A DNA stretch of 6,817 bases from Candidatus Aminicenantota bacterium (lineage in GTDB: Bacteria; Acidobacteriota; Aminicenantia; UBA2199), in the NCBI GenBank assembly GCA_020355945.1, contig CP070627.1, positions 1,667,306 to 1,674,122 on the forward strand. The letters are read 5' to 3'. Positions 1 to 6,678 of the stretch are shown here, in pieces. Under the pieces are notes generated by a model, which saw nothing but the letters and a program-made list of their open reading frames with translations, had not been told where the DNA came from and did not search any database. Position numbers and translations under genes: made by a program. Position 1 is the first letter of the stretch, and every line of letters starts with the position of its first letter.

Positions 1-921
1 ATCATAGATAGTATTGTAATACCGCTCACCCCGATCAGGAAATACCGTTACCACATTGACCGGCTTATCAACAGGGTGCTCTTTAAAATACTTTTTAATA
101 CCAGCAAAAGCTGAACCGGAAGAACCACCGGCAAATACATTATACTTTTCTAACATCTCATGACACGCCATGATGGTAGAAACCTCATCCATCATCACCA
201 CATCATCGATTTTGGAATGATTAAGAATCTCCGGTACCATGCTGGACCCGATGCCGGGAATATAACGTTTCTGAGGTGGATGACCAAAAATAACAGACCC
301 GATGATGTCTACTGCAATCACCTTTGCTCCCGGGAACTTTTCTTTTATTCGGCGAGATACACCGGTAATGGTTCCACCTGAGCTGATTCCCAGGAATATA
401 TAATCCAATTGGTCTATTTGATTGCATATCTCACCGCCCAATGAATGGTAATAGGCTTCAGCATTATAAGGATTGCCATACTGATTGACCCAATAGGAAT
501 TCTCGATTTCTTCACACAGTTGGTTAACTTTTCGGATCCGGTTTAACAAATACCCCCCACTTTCATCGGGTTCTGTGACTTTTATCACCAATGCGCCAAA
601 GGAACTCATCAACATTTCATTCATTGGCGATACACAGGGATCTACCACACAAATAAATTTCAACCCATTAAGCCTGCAATAAGCAGACAAAGCAATACCG
701 AAATTACCCGAAGAGGATTCAATCACGGTGGTATCTTTGTTGATCTCTTTATTCTCCAATAATTTTTTTATCACATAAGAAGCAGCCCTGTCTTTGACAC
801 TACCAGTGGGATTAAGAAATTCCAGTTTGGCATAAAGACGAATATCCTTATACTCCCCCTCCATCTTGATTTGAATCATCGGAGTATTGCCAACTGTACT
901 TAAAATATGATCATGAACCAT
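1..921 (-). CDS. sbnA: SbnA-type 2,3-diaminopropionate biosynthesis enzyme, N-(2-amino-2-carboxyethyl)-L-glutamate synthase (3' end cut by window)
   Basis: Cytosolic fold-type II PLP enzyme. Characterised SbnA joins O-phospho-L-serine and L-glutamate into N-(2-amino-2-carboxyethyl)-L-glutamate, which SbnB oxidises to L-2,3-diaminopropionate. I translated 307 uninterrupted codons; the family has about 326, so roughly 20 residues lie beyond position 1. The PLP lysine is K43 in NPTGSVKDR (37-45), the substrate loop is ESSSGNFG (68-75), and the phosphate loop is GISSGGTITG (178-187). SbnA-specific hallmarks, not typical of cysteine synthase, are CVVDPCVSP (91-99), GGYLLNRI (122-129), YWVNQYGN (143-150), GSVIFG (208-213), PGIGSSMVPEILN (222-234) and FPDRGERY (294-301). 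The ATG at 921 gives the usual N-terminus, about ten residues before VGNTPM; the only Shine-Dalgarno-like sequence is a weak GTGAG. It looks more AT-rich than the cysK-cysS gene. No sbnB is visible. A plain cysteine synthase is the alternative, but the motifs argue strongly for SbnA. Confidence 0.92.
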   Translation of the reverse strand, partial: MVHDHILSTVGNTPMIQIKMEGEYKDIRLYAKLEFLNPTGSVKDRAASYVIKKLLENKEINKDTTVIESSSGNFGIALSAYCRLNGLKFICVVDPCVSPMNEMLMSSFGALVIKVTEPDESGGYLLNRIRKVNQLCEEIENSYWVNQYGNPYNAEAYYHSLGGEICNQIDQLDYIFLGISSGGTITGVSRRIKEKFPGAKVIAVDIIGSVIFGHPPQKRYIPGIGSSMVPEILNHSKIDDVVMMDEVSTIMACHEMLEKYNVFAGGSSGSAFAGIKKYFKEHPVDKPVNVVTVFPDRGERYYNTIYD

Positions 922-1014
922 TCTACACTCACTTCTTTAGTCACTTGATTTATTCCAGTTTATTTGAAAATCTACTAAAAGCCCAATCAGAAATTAATTA
1001 ATGATTCATCAACT

Positions 1015-1030
1015 GCCATACGCTTATGGC
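1015..1030. repeat. Small perfect hairpin in the predicted sbnA leader
   Basis: GCCATA (1015-1020), a CGCT loop, then TATGGC (1025-1030) form a perfect 6-bp inverted repeat. It extends by three more base pairs with one mismatch. It lies about 95 bp upstream of the sbnA start, inside the leader implied by the extended -10 promoter. No T-run follows on either strand, so it does not look like an intrinsic terminator. It could be a protein-binding site, a leader hairpin, or chance in AT-rich DNA. Confidence 0.35.
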
Positions 1031-1130
1031 TGTCAACTGTTCATCGATCGTTCACCAACTTTTCAATGTATCATTGCTTTAAACTTCTTCGTTTTAGAGA
1101 TTGATTTATTTGCTTGATGATTCAAAATTA

Positions 1131-1159
1131 ATTATACCATGAATTAAGATGCTTTGCAA
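1131..1159 (-). promoter_or_regulatory. Predicted leftward promoter for sbnA (extended -10)
   Basis: On the minus strand, a perfect TATAAT (1131-1136) is preceded by TG one base upstream (1138-1139), which makes an extended -10. A weak TTGCAA (1154-1159) lies at the ideal 17-bp spacing. Transcription would start near 1124 and give a leader of about 200 nt before the ATG at 921. The -35 overlaps the left terminal repeat of the palindromic element at 1158-1238 by two bases. Prediction only; a promoter nearer the gene is not excluded. Confidence 0.45.
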
Positions 1160-1238
1160 CCACAAATTTTAAAAATTTTTAAACTTTTTCGGGAATTTCT
1201 TCGAAATTTTTTTTGTGTCTTTTGTATCTTTTGTGGTT
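1158..1238. repeat. 81-bp palindromic intergenic element with 9-bp terminal inverted repeats
   Basis: AACCACAAA (1158-1166) and TTTGTGGTT (1230-1238) are perfect inverted repeats bounding 81 bp of AT-rich DNA. Inside are a 16-bp perfect palindrome (1168-1183), a short AATTTC/GAAATT hairpin (1194-1208), and a roughly 9-bp periodic CACAAAAGA-like array next to the right end. Periodic CACAAAG-type intergenic elements are, from general knowledge, common non-coding repeats in many bacterial genomes; read by chance they give spurious peptides rich in NHK/HK units, as the minus strand does here. I infer a member of such a family, or a small MITE-like element. Only one copy is in the window, so dispersal is not shown. 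Confidence 0.5.
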
Positions 1239-1282
1239 AATTATTCTCCAAAATGAGAACTGCTGTTTTCCGTCGGGATCTT

Positions 1283-1311
1283 TTGACAATTTTAATGGGT
1301 TATGAGATAAT
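1283..1311 (+). promoter_or_regulatory. Predicted sigma70-type promoter for the lytic transglycosylase gene
   Basis: A perfect TTGACA (1283-1288) and GATAAT (1306-1311, five of six consensus bases) are separated by 17 bp on the plus strand. A start near 1318 gives a leader of about 100 nt before the ATG at 1422. The -35 hexamer is mirrored by TGTCAA at 1311-1316, so a 6-bp inverted repeat brackets the core promoter; this may be an operator or a coincidence. Confidence 0.55.
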
Positions 1312-1318
1312 GTCAACC

Positions 1319-1349
1319 TTGCAATTGTAAATTGAAATAATTGCAATTG
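1319..1349. promoter_or_regulatory. Operator-like paired palindrome just downstream of the promoter
   Basis: TTGCAATT (1319-1326) and AATTGCAA (1339-1346) form a perfect 8-bp inverted repeat with a 12-bp spacer. TGCAATTG is also directly repeated at 1320-1327 and 1342-1349, so the self-palindromic CAATTG recurs 22 bp apart, about two helical turns. The site sits where transcription is predicted to begin, a classic repressor position. No regulator gene is in the window, and AT-rich DNA produces such symmetry by chance, so binding is inferred only. Confidence 0.35.
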
Positions 1350-1421
1350 ACAGCAACAGGACGTAAGAAACAAATGATGTCTGCGATAGATAGATATGGA
1401 AGTAAATAACAGTTATTTCAA

Positions 1422-3434
1422 ATGAAATTTAGATATTCAGCGATGGTTAAACATCTGGTACTTGTAATCCTGGTGCTCAGTAGTATATTGGATAAGCCCC
1501 TGTTAGGGGAGGTCTTTTCCACCCCGGACAATCTAAAGAATAATGTGGCCTTCTGGAAAAAGATTTACACAGAGATTTCCTTAAAAGAAGGTATTCTCCA
1601 TGACAGCGAATACCCGTTGATTATTTATAAAAAGATTCCCATTGGGAACAGGAAAGGGAGGAGTCTCAGGAATTTCATTCGCTATCACAAGAATGTAATC
1701 GTTCAAACATTAAAAAGCATGGTGCGAAAGCGATCCATCCTATGGACCTCTACAGAGCAAGAAATAGCAGACCTATTCAGGCAATATGCAGACATGGAAG
1801 AATTAAAGACCGCCTGGAAACGGGTACGGTTTCAGCAAGGGCAGCGAGAACGTTACCTGGAGGGATTGGAACGCTCCGGGGCCTACATGGCTTTTATTCG
1901 CTTAATGTTTAAAATCTACAACATCCCCGACCGGATCGCTTACCTGCCCCATGTGGAATCCTCCTTTAACATCAATGCCTATTCCAGGGTAGGAGCTGCC
2001 GGTATGTGGCAATTCATGCGCAGAACCGCACGATTATTTAATCTTAAAATAGACTATCTCATCGATGAGAGACGAGACCCTATCAAATCTACTATTGCAG
2101 CAGCCAGCCTGTTAAAAAAGAACTATAGTGAGTTGAAATCCTGGCCCCTGGCAATTACCGCTTATAACCACGGTTTAGCCAGCATAAAACAGGCCGTTAA
2201 AGTGACCGGGTCAAAAGATATTGACGTGATTATTGAAAAGTACAAAAACCGACGGTTTCGATTTGCTTCTAAAAATTTTTACAGCTGTTTCCTGGCTGCC
2301 AGTGAAATCGCAGCCAATGCTGAAAAATACTTTTCAAATATCAACTACCATCCCCCTTTCCAATACTATGAAGTCCGGTTGGACAATTACTTGAGACCCA
2401 AAACCCTGGAAAAGTATCTGGGTATTCCCCAGGACCTGTTAAAAGAGTTGAATCCATCCCTTCGCTCCATTGTTTTCAGTCGCCAACTGCCTATTCCCCA
2501 GGGCTACAAGCTGCGCATTCCGGCTTCCCTGTCTCCGCAGGAAGCTAAAGAAAAACTTGCAGCAATTCCTGCTTCTGAAAAAAAATCAACCCCTCAAATC
2601 CAACACTATTATGCGGTCAAGAGAGGTGACACCCTTTCCGGGATTTCCCGACGGTTCAGGGTGTCCATTGACTCCCTCCTGTTTGCCAATAAAATTTCCA
2701 GCAAGAACCGGATCTACATCGGCCAGGTGCTGCGCATTCCCGGGATAGGTGGAAGCAGCGGAAGCAGTGCCAGCAGCAAACCCGACAAAAGCAAAACCGG
2801 TAAAAAAAGCATTCAACCTAAACCCACAGTCACAGCAGCAGCTTCCACACCAAAACCCCAACCGAAACCCGTGGAGTCTCCCGCAGTCAAGCTCGCGGCC
2901 CTAAAAGAAACAACCAACGATGTCGCACTGGAAAAACCAAAAGGCAAAACCTCCATTGAGGCTTTTGATGCCACGATCTATAACCTGGAAGTAAAACTCC
3001 TGGAGGGAAATCATTACGCCATTGCGACGGCTTCTGTAGATGAAAGCCTGGGACACTATGCCGAATGGCTGAATACTCCTGTAAGCAAAATTCGACGAGT
3101 AAACAGATGGAGGCGCAGCATCAGGCTTAATCAACAAATCAAGATCCCATTAAAACATCAATTGTCATCCCTGGAACAGTTTAAAGACCGGCGCCTGGAA
3201 TACCACATGGCCCAGGAAGAAGACTTTTACAGCCAGTACCAGGTGGTGGAGGTCAAAGCGCGGACGATCCGGTACGGCGATACATTGTGGAGTATTTGTA
3301 ATAGAGATGAAGAAATTCCCATCTGGTTACTGATGAAATACAACCCTGATATTGACCTGGGAAAATTAAAGACAAATACCCGGTTATCCATACCGGTAAT
3401 CGCACCAAAAAACAACGAAAACAAATTAAATTAA
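1422..3434 (+). CDS. mltD: MltD-like membrane/periplasmic lytic murein transglycosylase with LysM repeats
   Basis: Cleaves the MurNAc-GlcNAc bond of peptidoglycan, leaving 1,6-anhydro-MurNAc ends, outside the cytoplasmic membrane. A signal peptide is visible (basic start, hydrophobic stretch about residues 11-22, possible cleavage near LLG|E at 29-30); there is no lipobox cysteine, so it should be secreted rather than a lipoprotein. The SLT domain spans about 165-285, with catalytic Glu179 in LPHVESSFN, then GAAGMWQFM (191-199), RRDP (217-220) and AYNHG (247-251). A clear LysM covers 396-440 (VKRGDTLSGI). A second LysM, with YGDTLWSI, lies at about 606-659, and weaker LysM-like units lie at 313-366 and 530-577. 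A Ser/Lys/Pro-rich linker occupies about 442-510. At 670 residues it is longer than E. coli MltD (about 450). The ATG at 1422 lacks a Shine-Dalgarno; Met8 at 1443 also leaves an intact signal peptide and may be the true start. Confidence 0.92.
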   Translation: MKFRYSAMVKHLVLVILVLSSILDKPLLGEVFSTPDNLKNNVAFWKKIYTEISLKEGILHDSEYPLIIYKKIPIGNRKGRSLRNFIRYHKNVIVQTLKSMVRKRSILWTSTEQEIADLFRQYADMEELKTAWKRVRFQQGQRERYLEGLERSGAYMAFIRLMFKIYNIPDRIAYLPHVESSFNINAYSRVGAAGMWQFMRRTARLFNLKIDYLIDERRDPIKSTIAAASLLKKNYSELKSWPLAITAYNHGLASIKQAVKVTGSKDIDVIIEKYKNRRFRFASKNFYSCFLAASEIAANAEKYFSNINYHPPFQYYEVRLDNYLRPKTLEKYLGIPQDLLKELNPSLRSIVFSRQLPIPQGYKLRIPASLSPQEAKEKLAAIPASEKKSTPQIQHYYAVKRGDTLSGISRRFRVSIDSLLFANKISSKNRIYIGQVLRIPGIGGSSGSSASSKPDKSKTGKKSIQPKPTVTAAASTPKPQPKPVESPAVKLAALKETTNDVALEKPKGKTSIEAFDATIYNLEVKLLEGNHYAIATASVDESLGHYAEWLNTPVSKIRRVNRWRRSIRLNQQIKIPLKHQLSSLEQFKDRRLEYHMAQEEDFYSQYQVVEVKARTIRYGDTLWSICNRDEEIPIWLLMKYNPDIDLGKLKTNTRLSIPVIAPKNNENKLN

Positions 3435-3460
3435 AAATGAAAAATGAAAAACGAAAAACG
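3433..3460. repeat. 7-bp tandem repeat, four units, between convergent genes
   Basis: Four uninterrupted 7-bp units follow each other: AAAAATG, AAAAATG, AAAAACG, AAAAACG. The array begins within the stop codon of the transglycosylase gene and fills more than half of the gap to the convergent methyltransferase gene. It is low-complexity, slippage-prone DNA. A coding role is unlikely because the phase is constant but no open frame is needed to explain it. Confidence 0.6.
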
Positions 3461-3476
3461 GAAATTTATCATTTTT
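3433..3476. terminator. Possible weak bidirectional terminator between convergent genes
   Basis: AAAAATGA (3433-3440) pairs with TCATTTTT (3469-3476). The plus strand continues into a T-rich tail, and the minus strand carries repeated TTTTT runs, so both converging transcripts meet U-tracts here. The stem is almost all A-T and the loop is 28 nt, so an intrinsic terminator is only weakly supported. The position between two stop codons facing each other is the main argument. Confidence 0.25.
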
Positions 3477-3481
3477 TGTTT

Positions 3482-4267
3482 TTAATTTGAATTCCCGGAC
3501 ATCCTTCTAGCCAGGAGGTAATATTCGGTTCGCCGCTGTTCACTGATGCGGATATCGAAGCCGTATTGTTCCAGCAGCTTTTCCACATGATCGGGAGGAT
3601 GGGGCATAAAGTGGGGGTGAACTTCACAGAGAATAAACCGGCAGGCTGACGATTGCAGGGACTTTTCCAGGCCCTGTACAACAGCCAATTCAGCGCCTTC
3701 AACATCGATCTTCACAATGTTGGGCCGGGGAATTCCTTCCTTCAGAAGAAAATCATCTCCCCGAACCAATTGAACGGAAATGGCAGCCATTTTATCCGTA
3801 TCCATTTGCTCCCGGTAGTTTGCCGTGATACTGCCCATTCCTGACCCCTGAACCCCTTTCATTACCAGGTCACAAATCTCGTCTTTGTCAGATAACCCCA
3901 GGTTATAAGCGAAAACGTGTTCCCTGCTGCTGAGTTTGTTGAGTTGGATATTCTCCCGAAGACGTTGAAACCATAAAGGAACGGGTTCGAAGGCATAGAC
4001 GGCCCCGCTTCCCCGGAGCTTCAAGGCCGAAGGAAGCGTGTACAATCCAATGTTAGCACCGATATCAAAAACAGTATCTCCCGGACGAATCTCTCCCAAA
4101 AAGGTTTCCAATAATTCTTCTTCGTTATCTTTTTCCAGAATTTTTTCTGCCTCGATGTTGGTGCTGACATGAAACCCGGGGATTAAGCTCCTGTCTCTCA
4201 GACGCAGTGTCGCATAACCTCTCAAACGACAGAAATTCTTTTTAATCGTCTTGATCATTTGTTTCAT
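3482..4267 (-). CDS. FkbM-family SAM-dependent methyltransferase
   Basis: A 261-residue class I methyltransferase of the FkbM type, whose members usually O-methylate sugars, polyketides or other small molecules. Seen in the sequence: a lead-in block (RPGDTVFDIGANIGLY, 61-76) containing the glycine-rich SAM loop; an acidic residue closing strand 2 in YAFEPVP (91-97) for the SAM ribose; NLGLSD (122-127); and the FkbM hallmark VKIDVEGAE (185-193), followed by FILCEVHP (211-218). The C-terminal third (YGFDIRI, then the end) is ordinary for the family. There is no signal peptide or membrane segment, so it is cytosolic. It lies 49 bp downstream of the cysK-cysS fusion on the same strand with no obvious terminator between, so co-transcription is likely. 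The substrate cannot be told; no glycosyltransferase or synthetase adjoins it here. The ATG at 4267 has no clear Shine-Dalgarno, and Met4 is an alternative start. Confidence 0.88.
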   Translation of the reverse strand: MKQMIKTIKKNFCRLRGYATLRLRDRSLIPGFHVSTNIEAEKILEKDNEEELLETFLGEIRPGDTVFDIGANIGLYTLPSALKLRGSGAVYAFEPVPLWFQRLRENIQLNKLSSREHVFAYNLGLSDKDEICDLVMKGVQGSGMGSITANYREQMDTDKMAAISVQLVRGDDFLLKEGIPRPNIVKIDVEGAELAVVQGLEKSLQSSACRFILCEVHPHFMPHPPDHVEKLLEQYGFDIRISEQRRTEYYLLARRMSGNSN

Positions 4268-4316
4268 TCTTTTTCATCTGAAAATAAAAACGGGACAGGC
4301 CAAAAAAACCCTAACA

Positions 4317-6641
4317 CTAATGTACTTTTTTCCAAACCGGACCTTTCGGGGTATCGATCACTCTGATTCCTTTGTTAGCCAGTTCATCGCGCACCTGGTC
4401 AGCGCGTTTCCAGTCTTTGTTTTTCCTGGCCTCTTCCCGTAGGCGGATCAATTGAAGAATTTCCGGCGCCCCGGGACATTCCTCCAGTTGCAGGACATTA
4501 AGTACATTATTGATACGCATGAGGTTTTCCAGGATGTATACTTTCTGGTCGCGGTCCAGTTGACCGGCTGCCAGGATAGGATTGACTTTTTTGACAAAAT
4601 CAAAAATCGCAGCCAGCGCACTGGCAACGTTCAAATCATTATCCAGGGCGGAAAAAAAACAATTTTCCATTTCCGATAGGAATGATGCAACTTTGGGATG
4701 GGGAAAGTCCGGCGACAGGCACTGGAGTTTGCCCATGAATTCATCCAATCGTTTCAGGTTCTTCCTGGCGGTCTTAAGCCCTCTTTCCGAAAAATTGATG
4801 GTTTTGCGGTAGTGGGTGGAAAGCAAATAAAATCGCACCTCACGGGGGGTGTATCCTCTGTCAAGAACATCCTTGAAGGTAACCACATTATCCAGGGCTG
4901 GTGACATTTTTTTACCCTCCACCAGGACCAACTCGCTGTGAATCCAGTATTTGGCCAAAGGTTTACCGGTCACAGCCCGGGCAATGGCATTTTCGTTCTC
5001 ATGATGAGGGAAGATGAGGTTCCGGCTGCTGGTATGCAGGTCCATAGTGGGGCCCAGGTGCCGCAGTGTCATAGCAGCGCATTCGATGTGCCAACCCGGC
5101 CGCACATTACCAAAATCGGTCTGATAGAAAATTCCCCGTTTTAATTCGTTGAGTGTAGAACGTTTGAGCAGGGTAAAATCCTGGGGACTCTCCTTGTCAT
5201 AGTCATCCAGGTCTACGGTTTTACCCACCTGTATCTTGCCCGGGTCTACCCGGCTTAGCTTGCCGTAACCCGGGAATTTGGATATATCAAAGTAGATGGA
5301 ATTGTGCCGCTCGTAAGCATAACCTTTATGAATCAGTTCATGGGCGATGTTGATCATATCATCGACATGTTCCGAGGCCAGCGGATACCCGGAGGCTTTG
5401 AGAACCCCCAGCATCTCCATATCAGTCTTAAAAGCCTCGATATATTCTCCGGTGAATTCCGCCAGGTGCTTACCGGCTTTTTCCGCTCCATTGATGGTAT
5501 TATCGTCAAGATCGGTAAAATTCATGTAAAATCGAACCTCATAGCCGAGGCTGGCCAGGCAACGGTGCACCAGGTCGGCAAATACAAAACGCCGGCAGTG
5601 GTCCAGGTGGGAAGGTTCATAGGCGGTTGGTCCGCAGGCATAAAAGGTGACGGTATTGCCTGACTGGGGAACAAAAACCTCTTTCTTCCGAGTGGAGGTA
5701 TTATAAAGCCTCAACTTCCTGGCCGCGGGTTTTTCCTCTACTATCTTACTGAAGAGCGGTGTGCTCAGGTATCGTTCCCCACCGTCCGGCAGTATAGCAA
5801 CAATGACGCCTTTTTCTATCTTTTCGGCGCGATCCAGGGCAGCGCGCATGGCAGCGCCAGCACTCATACCCACAAAAACCCCTTCTTTTTTTGCCAGGAG
5901 CCGCGAACACTCAAACGCTTCTTCATCCTGGATGTTGACAATTTGGTAAGGCAAGTTCTTGTCAAAAATACCCGGTTTATAGGATTCTTTCATGTTCTTC
6001 ATCCCCTGGAGCTTATGCCCCAGGAATGGCTCCACCGCTGTCACTTTAACCTGCGGGTGATTTTCGGCAAAATACCGGCTCATTCCCATAGCCGTGCCGC
6101 TGGTGCCAAGAGTGGCAACCACATCGGTTACGGTACCGCCGGTTTGTTCCCAGATTTCCGGCCCGGTGGCCTGGTAATGAATACGCCAATTGGCTTCATT
6201 ATTGAACTGATCGGTGAGAAAATAACGCTCAGGATGTTCTCGGGCCAGGGCATAAGCCTCTTCAATAGCCCCGTCAGTGGCACGTTTGGCAGGAGTCAGC
6301 AAAATCTGCGCTCCATAGGCTTCCATCACTTTGCGGCGTTCAATACTGGCTGACTCAGGCATCACCAGCATACACCTGTACCCCTTCACCGCGCAAACCA
6401 TGGCCAGCCCGATACCGGTGTTGCCGCTGGTGGCTTCTAACACGATCTTCCCAGGTGTAAGACTGCCGGACTTCTCTGCGGTTTCAACCATATGCAGGGC
6501 TATCCGGTCTTTGATCGAACCACCGGGATTAAAGGACTCAATTTTGACATAAATTTTTACATTCTTATGTGGATTGAGCCGCACCATCGGCACAATCGGT
6601 GTCTTGCCAACAAGGTCCAGGATGTTATTTCGCTTCATCAT
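4317..6641 (-). CDS. cysK-cysS: Cysteine synthase / cysteinyl-tRNA synthetase fusion (CysK-CysRS) with altered HIGH and KMSKS signatures
   Basis: One uninterrupted 774-codon frame. Residues 1 to about 300 are a complete cysteine synthase: PLP lysine K44 in PGGSIKDR (39-46), TSGNTG (71-76), QFNNEA (145-150), phosphate loop GTSGT (179-183), GMSAGAA (258-264), LPDGGERYLST (284-294). It should make L-cysteine from an activated serine and sulfide. After a linker of about eight residues, 309-774 aligns end to end with E. coli CysRS, starting at LRLYNTSTR and ending at KGPVWKK. Zinc ligands C336, C521, H546 and E550 and the RPGWHIEC block (514-521) are kept, as is the C-terminal tRNA-binding region (ARKNKDWKRADQVRDEL, 738-754). 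The ATP-site motifs differ: HLDH (345-348) for HIGH, TSSRN (537-541) for GGGSD, KMSPA (578-582) for KMSKS. Cys-tRNA formation is therefore likely but unproven. The start lacks a Shine-Dalgarno; Met2 is adjacent. The methyltransferase gene follows after 49 bp. Confidence 0.93.
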   Translation of the reverse strand: MMKRNNILDLVGKTPIVPMVRLNPHKNVKIYVKIESFNPGGSIKDRIALHMVETAEKSGSLTPGKIVLEATSGNTGIGLAMVCAVKGYRCMLVMPESASIERRKVMEAYGAQILLTPAKRATDGAIEEAYALAREHPERYFLTDQFNNEANWRIHYQATGPEIWEQTGGTVTDVVATLGTSGTAMGMSRYFAENHPQVKVTAVEPFLGHKLQGMKNMKESYKPGIFDKNLPYQIVNIQDEEAFECSRLLAKKEGVFVGMSAGAAMRAALDRAEKIEKGVIVAILPDGGERYLSTPLFSKIVEEKPAARKLRLYNTSTRKKEVFVPQSGNTVTFYACGPTAYEPSHLDHCRRFVFADLVHRCLASLGYEVRFYMNFTDLDDNTINGAEKAGKHLAEFTGEYIEAFKTDMEMLGVLKASGYPLASEHVDDMINIAHELIHKGYAYERHNSIYFDISKFPGYGKLSRVDPGKIQVGKTVDLDDYDKESPQDFTLLKRSTLNELKRGIFYQTDFGNVRPGWHIECAAMTLRHLGPTMDLHTSSRNLIFPHHENENAIARAVTGKPLAKYWIHSELVLVEGKKMSPALDNVVTFKDVLDRGYTPREVRFYLLSTHYRKTINFSERGLKTARKNLKRLDEFMGKLQCLSPDFPHPKVASFLSEMENCFFSALDNDLNVASALAAIFDFVKKVNPILAAGQLDRDQKVYILENLMRINNVLNVLQLEECPGAPEILQLIRLREEARKNKDWKRADQVRDELANKGIRVIDTPKGPVWKKVH

Positions 6642-6678
6642 TTCACTGGATGGAATTATATTTTACAAACACCGGGAT

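Noticed and set aside
160..381. 73-codon plus-strand frame with a His-rich stretch
   Set aside because: It is antisense to the sbnA homologue; the His codons are the complement of a GAT/GTG/ATG-rich stretch in sbnA (IDDVVMMDEV).
1194..1214. Plus-strand hairpin AATTTC/GAAATT followed by a T-run, resembling an intrinsic terminator
   Set aside because: The stem is AT-rich and only 6 bp, and no plus-strand gene lies upstream for it to terminate; it is better explained as part of the 81-bp element.
1179..1373. 64-codon minus-strand frame with an NHKRYKRHKK-like peptide
   Set aside because: It crosses the palindromic element, the transglycosylase promoter and its operator-like site; the HK-rich peptide is the usual chance product of CACAAAG-type intergenic repeats.
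2470..2748. 92-codon plus-strand frame inside the transglycosylase gene
   Set aside because: It is an out-of-frame shadow of the LysM-coding region with no domain or start signal of its own.
5943..6353. 136-codon plus-strand open frame (and a 119-codon one at 5304-5663)
   Set aside because: Both lie wholly antisense to the well-supported cysK-cysS fusion, and their peptides show no recognisable domain.
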